From the NCBI GenBank assembly GCA_946481235.1, contig CAMLME010000046.1, positions 1-12,078 of the forward strand: a DNA stretch of 12,078 nucleotides, in the 5' to 3' direction. Of the stretch, positions 1 through 6,048 are shown one piece after another. The stretch is from an uncultured Methylobacillus sp. (lineage in GTDB: Bacteria > Pseudomonadota > Gammaproteobacteria > Burkholderiales > Methylophilaceae). The first letter of the stretch is position 1; every line of letters begins with the position of its first letter. The notes under the pieces are model-generated. The model worked only from the letters and a program-made list of their open reading frames with translations. It did no database searches and was not told where the DNA came from. Position numbers and translations under genes: made by a program.

Positions 1-626
1 GACATCTTGGTCAGCGGCACGGCACCGCCGGTATAGCCGGTGCCGCCGCCACGCGGGATCAGCGTGAATCCGAGTTCGATACAGGCTTTGACGATGGGCG
101 CGATCTCTTCCTCGGTATCGGGGTTGATCACGACAAACGGGTATTCGACGCGCCAGTCGGTGGCGTCGGTCACATGCGATACACGTGCGAGTCCATCGAA
201 CTGGATATTGTCCTTGCGGGTAATCTTGCCCAGCTTCGTCAGGGTCTGCTTGCGCAGTTTGGCTGTCTGGCGGAATTCTTCCTCGAAACCGGCCACGGCC
301 TTGCGTGCAGCATCGATCAGCGTAACGACCTTAAGGTTGTTCTGGCTGCGCTCGTCGATGGCCTTGAGGCGATGATGCAGCGCGTCAGTCAGCGCCTTGA
401 GGCGCTTGGGGTTCGCCAGCAGGTCATCCTGCAAGTATGGGTTGCGAGTGACCACCCACAGATCGCCCAACACCTCGAACAACATGCGCGCAGAACGGCC
501 GGTCTTGCGCTCGTCGCGCAATTCATTCAGCACATCCCAGGAGTCCTTGCCAAGAAAACGCATGACGATTTCTCGGTCCGAGAACGAGGTGTAGTTGTAG
601 GGAATTTCGCGCAGGCGAGTGGTCAT
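1..626 (-). CDS. FAD/FMN-binding oxidoreductase (lactate/glycolate oxidase-like), 5' part only
   Basis: The first 208 codons of a larger minus-strand gene that runs off the left edge of the window. The protein starts [20 protein letters not shown] and has about 150 residues of helical, charged N-terminal extension, then enters an FAD-binding PCMH-type domain: the segment [17 protein letters not shown] followed by the glycine-rich FAD-pyrophosphate loop [16 protein letters not shown] (about residues 189-204). This layout is what I recall for the large FAD-linked dehydrogenases of betaproteobacteria that carry a DUF3683-type N-terminus, usually over 1000 residues with C-terminal iron-sulfur domains. 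The substrate cannot be told from this part; D-lactate or another 2-hydroxy acid is the family's usual guess. The start is the first in-frame ATG and has no clear Shine-Dalgarno, but it lies about 27 bases after the predicted transcription start. Family call is firm, substrate unknown. Confidence 0.88.
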   Translation of the reverse strand, partial: MTTRLREIPYNYTSFSDREIVMRFLGKDSWDVLNELRDERKTGRSARMLFEVLGDLWVVTRNPYLQDDLLANPKRLKALTDALHHRLKAIDERSQNNLKVVTLIDAARKAVAGFEEEFRQTAKLRKQTLTKLGKITRKDNIQFDGLARVSHVTDATDWRVEYPFVVINPDTEEEIAPIVKACIELGFTLIPRGGGTGYTGGAVPLTKM

Positions 627-659
627 GGGCAGAGAGCTAGAGGTTGCCGAAAGGGCTGA

Positions 660-668
660 ATTATATCA
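660..668 (-). promoter_or_regulatory. Extended -10 promoter for the FAD oxidoreductase gene
   Basis: Read on the minus strand, the segment is TGATATAAT, a perfect TATAAT hexamer (665 down to 660) with the TGn extension of extended -10 promoters. No good -35 hexamer is seen 16-18 bases upstream, which fits this promoter class. The predicted start of transcription is near 653, leaving a leader of about 27 bases before the ATG at 626. The rest of the gap up to the TlpA start at 841 has no clear plus-strand promoter; it holds a short inverted repeat ATTTG-N7-CAAAT at 739-755 of unknown meaning. Confidence 0.6.
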
Positions 669-840
669 TAGGGGAACGGGAAATAACCCTTTGAAATATA
701 TATCCATTATTGTGATGAGAGCATTGTTTTTCAAGGATATTTGGCTAAGGCAAATCCACGTTCAGAATCATCCCTTATGCAGGAATGACAAACCCCCGGG
801 AATGGAACAAAATACGGCCTATGTACATCAAAGGCTGGCC

Positions 841-1350
841 ATGTCTTCATTCAATGCACGCAAGTTACTGATCCCGCTCGTTTTGCTCGCTCTTCTAGGC
901 GCACTGGTTTTTTTCGTGACCGACAAGAATCAGGCGCCGGACGTCAAGTTCACCACCATCACCGGGCAAGAGATCGGCATGCAGGATTTGCGCGGCAAGA
1001 TTGTACTGGTCAATTTCTGGGCCACCACCTGCTCCGGCTGCATTGCCGAAATGCCCATGCTGATCGAAACGTATAACCGCTATCATAAGCAAGGCTTCGA
1101 GCTGGTCGCAGTGGCGATGGCTTACGACCCGCCCAGCCATGTGGCGAATTACGCCAAAAAGAACGGGCTGCCGTTTCCCGTCGCCCTGGATCTTCAAGGC
1201 GATCTGGCAATGGCATTCAACGATGTCAAGCTGACGCCGACCGCTTTCGTCATCGACAAGGACGGTCGCATCGTGCGCAATGTAGTGGGCGAACTGGATT
1301 TCAAAGCCCTGCACGCCATGCTCGACGAACAGCTGGGGAGGAAAATCTGA
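841..1350 (+). CDS. TlpA/ResA-like membrane-anchored thiol-disulfide oxidoreductase
   Basis: A 169-residue thioredoxin-fold protein. Residues 8-26 form one hydrophobic segment that serves as signal anchor, so the catalytic domain faces the periplasm. The active site is C64-S-G-C67 within NFWATTCSGC, and the cis-proline motif is LTP133T. Such proteins reduce or isomerise disulfides of exported proteins, often apocytochromes c or periplasmic metal-site proteins; the natural partner is unknown, though a c-type cytochrome is encoded elsewhere in the window. The ATG at 841 is chosen because it puts a short basic N-terminus directly before the membrane segment. An in-frame ATG at 802 would add 13 residues, and reading from 619 would add 74 residues of no recognisable character; neither has a convincing ribosome site. 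First gene of a compact cluster: its TGA overlaps the next ATG. Confidence 0.85.
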   Translation: MSSFNARKLLIPLVLLALLGALVFFVTDKNQAPDVKFTTITGQEIGMQDLRGKIVLVNFWATTCSGCIAEMPMLIETYNRYHKQGFELVAVAMAYDPPSHVANYAKKNGLPFPVALDLQGDLAMAFNDVKLTPTAFVIDKDGRIVRNVVGELDFKALHAMLDEQLGRKI

Positions 1351-1904
1351 TGGACTTCAAACAGCACTTTGTATATCAAATCGATTACCAGCATTGGGCC
1401 AACGATGCACTCTTCAATGCGCTGGATCGCCTCGATGAAGGCGCACGCACCAGCCAGCAAAAACTTTTCTTCGGAAACCTGCACAATAGCGTCGATCACC
1501 TGCTGTTTTTCTACACGAAATGGTTCGCGCGGCTCAAGGGCGAAGATCAGTCGGCAAGTTATTCCGGCACCACGCATGCCGACTGGCGCGAATTAAAGAA
1601 CAGCATGCGTCGCGAAATCCGCGAAATGCAGCGCTGGATAGAACGTCAGCCGCAGGACTATTTCGACGAACGGCTTTTTTTCAAGCGCACCCTGAGCCGG
1701 CAGGAAAACAGCATCTGGGTACGCGATGCGATTACCCATATATTCACTTACGCTTCGCTGGAGCGCGGCCATATCTCGGCCATTGCCAGCAGCCTGGGGG
1801 CGCCATTTCCGGAGATGTCGTACTACACTTATCGCCTGGAAATGGGAGAGCATCTGCTTAACATGCGCAAGGTTGAATCCGACACTCTCCCCAGCGGTGC
1901 CTGA
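1350..1904 (+). CDS. DinB-fold family protein with altered metal site
   Basis: A 184-residue protein whose N-terminus (YQIDYQHWANDALFNAL) and second helix (GNLHNSVDHLLFFYTKW) match the four-helix DinB/YfiT family, which often binds a divalent metal through three histidines and includes thiol-dependent enzymes of mostly unknown substrate. Helix 2 keeps the ligand His50. In the last helix, where the family usually has a H-x3-H-x3-H-R-G pattern, this protein reads H130-x3-Y134-x3-E138-R-G, so two usual ligands are Tyr and Glu. Either metal binding is lost or the site is different. GGGGAGG at 1335-1341 is a strong ribosome site eight bases before the ATG, which shares its A with the upstream TGA. 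This coupling ties it to the TlpA-like gene. Function unknown. Confidence 0.8.
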   Translation: MDFKQHFVYQIDYQHWANDALFNALDRLDEGARTSQQKLFFGNLHNSVDHLLFFYTKWFARLKGEDQSASYSGTTHADWRELKNSMRREIREMQRWIERQPQDYFDERLFFKRTLSRQENSIWVRDAITHIFTYASLERGHISAIASSLGAPFPEMSYYTYRLEMGEHLLNMRKVESDTLPSGA

Positions 1905-1906
1905 CA

Positions 1907-2317
1907 GTGCTGTGGATCAAATCGCTGCACCTCATTTTCGTCACCAGCTGGTTTGCCGGACTGTTTTACTTGCCGCGACTTTTCGTCAATCACGCCATGG
2001 TCGACGATGCCGCCACTTGCGGCCGGCTCTTGCTGATGGAAAAAAAACTCTACCGTTTCATGACGCCGCTGGCGGTACTTGCCCTCGCATTCGGCCTGTG
2101 GCTCTGGCTGGGCTACGGCATCAGCGGCGGTTGGCTGCATGCCAAACTCGTTCTGGTTGCCATCCTGATTGCTTACCATCTGTATTGCGGCATGCTGCTG
2201 AAGGATTTCGAACACGGCCGCAACCGGCATAGCCACGTCTGGTATCGCTGGTTCAACGAGTTGCCGGTATTGATTCTGTTTGCAGTCGTACCGCTCGTCA
2301 TCGTCAAACCCTTCTGA
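1907..2317 (+). CDS. hemJ: HemJ-type protoporphyrinogen IX oxidase (CopD-like membrane protein)
   Basis: A 136-residue integral membrane protein with about four hydrophobic helices. It matches the HemJ (UPF0093) family along its length: helix 1 KSLHLIFVTSWFAGLFYLPRL with His8 and Arg24, the GWLHAKLVLV segment with Lys80, His91, and the C-terminal WYRWFNELPVL ending in VIVKPF. HemJ oxidises protoporphyrinogen IX to protoporphyrin IX, the penultimate step of heme synthesis, in bacteria lacking HemG or HemY; the family's conserved His and Lys residues are visible. The start is GTG at 1907, two bases after the DinB-fold stop, so translation is probably coupled. Length is near the family norm of about 140-150. 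A general CopD-like role is the main alternative. Confidence 0.85.
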   Translation: MLWIKSLHLIFVTSWFAGLFYLPRLFVNHAMVDDAATCGRLLLMEKKLYRFMTPLAVLALAFGLWLWLGYGISGGWLHAKLVLVAILIAYHLYCGMLLKDFEHGRNRHSHVWYRWFNELPVLILFAVVPLVIVKPF

Positions 2318-2333
2318 AATAACGGAACCTCCA

Positions 2334-3068
2334 ATGCTGCACTCCCCCTGGCTGCTGAAAATGCTCGAAAAATCCGGCTCAACGCCGCGCGAGCGCGTGC
2401 TGGCACTGTTCGATATCCTGCAGGATTGGACAACGGCACCCGGACTCAGGCTCGACAGTAGCGATGCCGGCCTGTCCGACCCGAACGAGTCTCTTGTCGA
2501 TTACCTGACGGAACAAATGACAATTCTGCGCCTGGCAGAACCGGGAGTCCTGGCCCGACAGGTTTACTTCATTGCCATGGGTGCACTGCAAGCGACCCGG
2601 GGAGGCGAAAATAGCAATGCTTTCATCCATGGCAGGCACGCCGTCGCCATACTGCTGGATGCGCAACGCCCGCCGCGACGCTTGAAAACCGGCATGGCTG
2701 TCGTCTCCGCTGCCATTTTCTTGCTGGCCTCGGCCATGTTTTTTGGCCCAGGCATCAAATCCGTACCGTCCGACACAATGACCGCCTTTTCCACGAAGGC
2801 CGACAATGACATGCTGCTGTCGATCCATGCGAGCGCCAGCAGCAGCCCGGACCAAGTCGCCTCACTACACGACTCGCTGGAACGCATCCGTCGCGGCGTA
2901 TGCCAATACCCCCAGGCACTGATGCTGGCGCCCGAAGCGCGGGCAGTCTTTCTGGAAAACGTCGTCAACGGCTCGGTGCCTGCCAATGCCAACCAGATGC
3001 GCGAAGCGCGCCAGCTGATGCAGAAAGTCGAATGCTATTACCCGCCCGTGGCGATGACCGCCCTTTAG
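2334..3068 (+). CDS. Membrane protein with a TetR-ligand-domain-like N-terminal half and no DNA-binding domain
   Basis: A 244-residue protein not assignable to a named family. Residues 16-110 align without gaps, in two blocks, to the C-terminal half of the TetR regulator encoded next (start 3168). Block one shares T17-P18, ALFD (24-27), W32, AP (35-36) and R39 with that protein's residues 76-98. Block two shares GA (83-84) and further Ala, His and Leu positions up to A110. There is no helix-turn-helix before it. A single membrane segment follows at about 119-137, then roughly 100 residues with two Cys (in RRGVCQYPQ and KVECYYPPV), probably periplasmic. It could be a membrane-tethered ligand sensor, or a decayed paralogue put to structural use. 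The ATG at 2334 follows GGA at 2324-2326; an in-frame ORF reaching back to 2280 lies inside hemJ and is unlikely. Spacing of 16 bases from hemJ suggests one operon. Confidence 0.7.
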   Translation: MLHSPWLLKMLEKSGSTPRERVLALFDILQDWTTAPGLRLDSSDAGLSDPNESLVDYLTEQMTILRLAEPGVLARQVYFIAMGALQATRGGENSNAFIHGRHAVAILLDAQRPPRRLKTGMAVVSAAIFLLASAMFFGPGIKSVPSDTMTAFSTKADNDMLLSIHASASSSPDQVASLHDSLERIRRGVCQYPQALMLAPEARAVFLENVVNGSVPANANQMREARQLMQKVECYYPPVAMTAL

Positions 3069-3074
3069 CAACTA

Positions 3075-3086
3075 TACCGTGCGGTA
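3075..3086. promoter_or_regulatory. Palindrome TACCG-TG-CGGTA, candidate TetR operator
   Basis: A perfect inverted repeat with 5-base arms and a 2-base centre, seven bases after the stop of the membrane protein and 82 bases before the TetR start codon. The ACCG-N2-CGGT core is a common type of TetR-family operator. It lies close to the regulator gene and shares its architecture with the palindrome at 3138-3149, which supports autoregulation. Binding is inferred, not shown. Confidence 0.45.
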
Positions 3087-3109
3087 GACTTCTTTCAAGC
3101 CAGCCCTGC

Positions 3110-3138
3110 TTGCTCCTGAGGTCGGATCGACTTAATAT
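3110..3138 (+). promoter_or_regulatory. Possible promoter of the tetR gene
   Basis: TTGCTC (3110-3115) and TAATAT (3133-3138) are separated by 17 bases; they match consensus at three and four of six positions. The second palindrome begins on the last base of the -10 element and would cover the transcription start, so a bound repressor would block it. Weak by itself; the overlap with the palindrome is what makes it worth listing. Confidence 0.3.
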
Positions 3139-3149
3139 ACAGACCTGTA
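3138..3149. promoter_or_regulatory. Palindrome TACAG-AC-CTGTA, candidate TetR operator
   Basis: A perfect inverted repeat with 5-base arms and a 2-base centre; the flanks extend the symmetry (AT at 3135-3136, AT at 3151-3152) after one mismatch. It ends 18 bases before the TTG start of the TetR gene. Its centre is 63 bases, six helical turns, from the centre of the palindrome at 3075-3086, so two dimers would sit on the same DNA face. Confidence 0.5.
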
Positions 3150-3167
3150 AATAAACGGATTTCCACC

Positions 3168-3731
3168 TTGTCTGCATTGCGCGAAAAAATCCTGAACGTT
3201 GCTTCCGACCTCTTCCAGACGCGGGGCATCAACTCGACCGGCGTCGATACCATCGTCGCCGTCGCCGGCACGACCAAAATGACGCTGTACAAGCACTTCC
3301 AAACCAAGGAAAACCTGATCCTTGAAGTGCTGAAACGCCACAATCAGGAGTTCCGCGACTGGTTGGTGGAGAAACTCGGGGAGTCCTCGCGCACGCCGGA
3401 CAAAAAGTTGCAGGCACTGTTCGATTACATTGAGGAATGGATGGCCGCTCCGGAATTTCGCGGCATGCCCTTCCTCAAGGCATCGGCGGAATTTCCCAAC
3501 GAAGAAAATCCGGTGCATCGCTTGTCGACAGAGCAGGCGCGGCAGTTCCGGCAATACCTGGCATCGCTCGCGCAAGAGGCTGGCGCAAGCGATCCGGAAA
3601 CCCTGGCGCTGCAGCTTTCGATGCTGATCGAGGGCGCGATGCTGGCGGAACAGATGCGACGCGGCTCCGGTGCCGCCAAACATGCAAAAAAAGCCGCGCG
3701 CGTGCTCATCGAAGCGGCGCTCACGCGATAA
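3168..3731 (+). CDS. TetR/AcrR-family transcriptional regulator
   Basis: A 187-residue regulator of normal TetR length. Residues 1-55 carry the canonical N-terminal helix-turn-helix: REKILNVASDLFQTRGINST, then the recognition region VAVAGTTKMTLYKHFQTKENL. Residues about 75-185 form the helical ligand and dimer domain, including ALFDYIEEWMAAPEFRG. The start is TTG at 3168; it gives the usual TetR N-terminus, and no in-frame ATG fits. No clear Shine-Dalgarno is present. Two palindromes upstream suggest autoregulation, and the targets may include the preceding membrane-protein operon or the following kinase gene. The inducer is unknown. The gene upstream encodes a protein resembling this one's ligand domain. 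Confidence 0.9.
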   Translation: MSALREKILNVASDLFQTRGINSTGVDTIVAVAGTTKMTLYKHFQTKENLILEVLKRHNQEFRDWLVEKLGESSRTPDKKLQALFDYIEEWMAAPEFRGMPFLKASAEFPNEENPVHRLSTEQARQFRQYLASLAQEAGASDPETLALQLSMLIEGAMLAEQMRRGSGAAKHAKKAARVLIEAALTR

Positions 3732-3776
3732 TTTGCGCCGCCTCCGCCGGGTGGCGGATAATGCCGCATTTTCTCC

Positions 3777-4733
3777 ATGACCGATAACGACATGCATATC
3801 CTGATCTGCGGCTCTCTCGCTTACGACACCATCATGGTGTTCCCTGACCATTTCAAACATCACATCCTGCCGGAAAAGATCCATATCCTTAACGTCGCTT
3901 TCCTGGTGCCGGAAATGCGCCGCGAATTCGGCGGAACCGCCGGCAACATTGCCTATAACCTGAACCTGCTGGGCGGCAAGCCTCTTATCATGGCAACCGT
4001 AGGCGACGACTTCGCCCCTTACTCGGAACGCCTCAAGAGACTCGGCATTCCCGCAGAGCATGTGCGTCCTGTTGTCGGCAGTTTTACCGCCCAGGCATTC
4101 ATCACTACCGACCTGGCCGATAACCAGATCACCGCATTCCACCCGGGCGCGATGAACGAATCGCACCTCAATAGCACAAAGGACGCCCAAGGCGTCAGCC
4201 TCGGCATCATCGCTCCGGACGGCCGCGATGGCATGTTCCAGCACGCACGCGAATTGCACGAGGCGGGCATTCCTTTCCTGTTCGACCCAGGCCAGGGCTT
4301 GCCGATGTTCAACGGCGAAGAGCTAATGCACTTCCTCGGCATGGCCGACTATCTGGCAGTGAACGATTATGAAGCGCAGATGATGCAGGAAAAAACCGGC
4401 CAGTCCATGGAAGCGCTGGCGCGACAAGTCAAGGCGCTCATCGTCACGCGCGGAGCGGAAGGTTCGACTATCCATGCCGGCGGTCAACGTTTCGACATTC
4501 CCTGCGTTGAAGCAGAAGAAGTTCTCGATCCCACCGGCTGCGGCGATGCCTATCGTGCCGGTCTCGTTTACGGCATCCAGCACGGCTGGGATTGGCAGCG
4601 CACAGGACAACTGGCCTCAGTCATGGGCTCGATCAAGATCGCCAGCCGTGGCGGCCAGAACCATACGCCGACGCAGGAAGACATTGCGGCACGTTACCGC
4701 AAGGCATTCGGAACGGAACTGGTTTTAGCTTAG
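3777..4733 (+). CDS. PfkB (ribokinase) family kinase, adenosine kinase-like
   Basis: A 318-residue kinase of the ribokinase fold. Visible motifs: N-terminal ICGSLAYDTIMVFPDHF, the glycine motif FGGTAGNIAYNLNLLGG (about 51-67), an ITAFHPGAM segment, and the catalytic DPTGCGDAYRAG with Asp257 as the base. The pattern FPxxF..xxLPE...SFLV...GG.AGN..Y resembles mycobacterial adenosine kinase as I recall it, so phosphorylation of adenosine or a related nucleoside with ATP is the best guess; a sugar substrate cannot be excluded. An in-frame ATG at 3792 gives MHILICGS, closer to family N-termini, and may be the true start; neither ATG has a clear ribosome site. It lies 46 bases after the TetR stop; that gap contains a six-pair hairpin (TCCGCC/GGCGGA, 3743-3758). 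Confidence 0.85.
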   Translation: MTDNDMHILICGSLAYDTIMVFPDHFKHHILPEKIHILNVAFLVPEMRREFGGTAGNIAYNLNLLGGKPLIMATVGDDFAPYSERLKRLGIPAEHVRPVVGSFTAQAFITTDLADNQITAFHPGAMNESHLNSTKDAQGVSLGIIAPDGRDGMFQHARELHEAGIPFLFDPGQGLPMFNGEELMHFLGMADYLAVNDYEAQMMQEKTGQSMEALARQVKALIVTRGAEGSTIHAGGQRFDIPCVEAEEVLDPTGCGDAYRAGLVYGIQHGWDWQRTGQLASVMGSIKIASRGGQNHTPTQEDIAARYRKAFGTELVLA

Positions 4734-4743
4734 GAGAACCATC

Positions 4744-5199
4744 ATGACTACGTATCTACGCATTTTCATCGTCCTGTGCCTCGGCGCATTGCTCGCGGCC
4801 TGCGCCAGCAGCAATTCCGGCGGCGCGTATACGCGCGGTCAGACGCGGCAAGTACAAACCGTCAAGATGGGCGTGGTCGAGAGCGTACGTCTGGTGAAAA
4901 TCGAAGGCACCGGCAGCCCGGTCGGGACTGGTACAGGCGCTGTTGTAGGTGGCATTGCAGGTAACTCCATGGGTGGTGGGCGCGGCCGGGCCATCACGAC
5001 CGTGATTGGTGCTGTAGCGGGCGGCATTGCCGGCGCGGCAGCCGAAGAAGGTATCACCCGTAAGGATGGCCTGGAAATTACCGTACAACTGGACAAAGGC
5101 CCCATGATCGCCATCGTTCAGGAAGCGGACGAAGAGTTTCACCCTGGCGACCGTGTACGCGTCCTGGAAGGCGGCGGCGTGACCCGTGTCAGCCACTGA
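4744..5199 (+). CDS. Glycine-zipper outer-membrane lipoprotein, SlyB/17-kDa antigen type
   Basis: A 151-residue lipoprotein. A signal peptide of 19 residues ends in the lipobox LLAAC, so Cys20 would be lipidated; the next residue is Ala, which predicts transport to the outer membrane. Residues about 60-100 form a glycine-zipper double-helix hairpin (VGTGTGAVVGGIAGNSMGGG, then IGAVAGGIAGAAAEEG), and the C-terminal part is a small beta domain ending in a DRVRVLEGGGVTRV segment. This is the organisation of SlyB/PcpB lipoproteins, which stabilise the outer membrane and are often under stress control. AGGAGA at 4732-4737 is a good ribosome site, overlapping the kinase stop codon; the 10-base gap makes this the last gene of the TetR-kinase operon. 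Confidence 0.88.
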   Translation: MTTYLRIFIVLCLGALLAACASSNSGGAYTRGQTRQVQTVKMGVVESVRLVKIEGTGSPVGTGTGAVVGGIAGNSMGGGRGRAITTVIGAVAGGIAGAAAEEGITRKDGLEITVQLDKGPMIAIVQEADEEFHPGDRVRVLEGGGVTRVSH

Positions 5200-5208
5200 C
5201 GTTATGGT

Positions 5209-5248
5209 GCTTCATCCAAGCTTCAAATAGCCGTCACCATTCTGTAAC
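5209..5248 (+). promoter_or_regulatory. Four tandem 11-bp-spaced heptamers, candidate Pho boxes (PhoB sites)
   Basis: Four heptamers repeat every 11 bases with 4-base spacers: GCTTCAT (5209), GCTTCAA (5220), CCGTCAC (5231) and CTGTAAC (5242). The last two form an 18-base unit that matches the Pho box consensus CTGTCATAWAWCTGTCAY at 13 of 18 positions by my count; the first two share the TCA core. PhoB binds such direct repeats in place of a -35 element. A -10-like TAAAGT at 5259-5264 lies 10 bases after the last heptamer, the usual Pho promoter spacing. The block sits directly before olsB, whose product class is known to be induced by phosphate starvation in rhizobia. Confidence 0.55.
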
Positions 5249-5257
5249 ACCCGCCCC

Positions 5258-5294
5258 ATAAAGTTGCGCCGATTATTTATCGGAGCAACTTTAT
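5258..5294 (+). promoter_or_regulatory. Long inverted repeat covering the ribosome site and start codon of olsB
   Basis: ATAAAGTTGC (5258-5267) and GCAACTTTAT (5285-5294) are perfect complements. Inside them CCGAT (5269-5273) pairs with ATCGG (5279-5283) around the loop TATTT, leaving one G/A mismatch, so 15 of 16 pairs form. The right arm holds the Shine-Dalgarno GGAG (5282-5285) and the A and T of the start codon at 5293. In a transcript that begins upstream, this hairpin would hide both signals. If transcription starts at the Pho-type promoter near 5270, only the inner stem remains in RNA, and the outer arms could be a protein-binding DNA site. No U-run follows, so it is not a terminator. 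Confidence 0.6.
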
Positions 5295-6048
5295 GCTTGA
5301 GCAGCAAAAAGCGCTTATAGCGCAAAACGAACCCTCTTCCCTTTATTTCAGCCTCGCCCGCAGCCCTTCCGAAATCCGCGAAGCCCAAGCCTTGCGTTAC
5401 CGCGTTTTTGCGGAAGAAATGGGCGCGCAATTGCCCGGCAAGGAGCGGCTGGATCGCGACGGCTTTGACCCGTTCTGCGACCATCTGCTGGTGCGCGACC
5501 GCGAAAACGGCAAGGTTGTCGGCACCTACCGCATTCTCAGCCCGGAAATGGCTAATGAAGCCGGCGGCTATTACTCCGCAGGCGAATTCGATCTGAGCCG
5601 CCTGGAACCGCTCTTCGACCGCACCGTGGAGGTCGGTCGCGCCTGCGTGCATCCGGATTACCGCAACGGCACCACCATTGCCCTGCTCTGGGCCGGACTG
5701 GCGCGCTATATGTTGCTGAATCGCTACGACTACCTGATTGGCTGTGCCAGCATCAGCATGGCGGACGGTGGACACGTCGCTGCCAGCCTCTATAATAGGC
5801 TGAAGAATGAATACCTCGCCCCGGCCGAATACCGTGTCTTCCCCCGTTGCCCATTACCCCTCGACGCATTGCAAAATGTTATCGATGCGCCTTGCCCCGC
5901 GCTGGTCAAAGGCTATCTCCGCCTTGGGGCTTACGTGTGCGGCGACCCGGCATGGGATCCCAACTTCAATACCGCGGACTTGCTGGTAATGCTGCCGATC
6001 TCGCGCATGAATCGGCGGTACGCCGAGCACTTCCTCAAGCGACCTTGA
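5293..6048 (+). CDS. olsB: OlsB-type N-acyltransferase (lyso-ornithine lipid synthase)
   Basis: A 251-residue protein of the GNAT-like OlsB family (older label 'putative hemolysin'). Typical segments are EAQALRYRVFAEEMG, DHLLVRD with VVGTYRIL, TVEVGRACVHPDYRNGTTIALLWAGL, YLIGCASISM and the C-terminal KGYLRLGAYVCGDPAWDPNFNTADLLVM. OlsB transfers a 3-hydroxyacyl group from acyl carrier protein to the amino group of ornithine, giving lyso-ornithine lipid at the inner membrane. The adjacent olsA-like gene supplies the second step. The ATG at 5293 is preceded by GGAG at 5282-5285 and lies inside the inverted repeat. Candidate PhoB sites precede it, in keeping with use of phosphorus-free lipids under phosphate limitation. 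Ornithine rather than another amino acid is inferred from family and context. Confidence 0.85.
   Translation: MLEQQKALIAQNEPSSLYFSLARSPSEIREAQALRYRVFAEEMGAQLPGKERLDRDGFDPFCDHLLVRDRENGKVVGTYRILSPEMANEAGGYYSAGEFDLSRLEPLFDRTVEVGRACVHPDYRNGTTIALLWAGLARYMLLNRYDYLIGCASISMADGGHVAASLYNRLKNEYLAPAEYRVFPRCPLPLDALQNVIDAPCPALVKGYLRLGAYVCGDPAWDPNFNTADLLVMLPISRMNRRYAEHFLKRP

Noticed and set aside
619..840. A 74-residue N-terminal extension of the TlpA-like protein
   Set aside because: It would begin just inside the start of the divergent gene and cross its promoter; the added sequence has no signal-peptide or domain character, while the ATG at 841 gives a normal signal anchor.
3743..3758. Hairpin TCCGCC-GGGT-GGCGGA as terminator between tetR and the kinase gene
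   Set aside because: No T-run follows directly; the nearest T cluster is several bases further on. The kinase gene is more likely cotranscribed with tetR.
3132..4259. A 375-codon open frame on the minus strand
   Set aside because: It lies antisense to the TetR and kinase genes, which have clear family motifs in their own frames. Its translation shows no domain pattern and is rich in His, Arg and Cys, as expected for the complement of a GC-rich coding frame.
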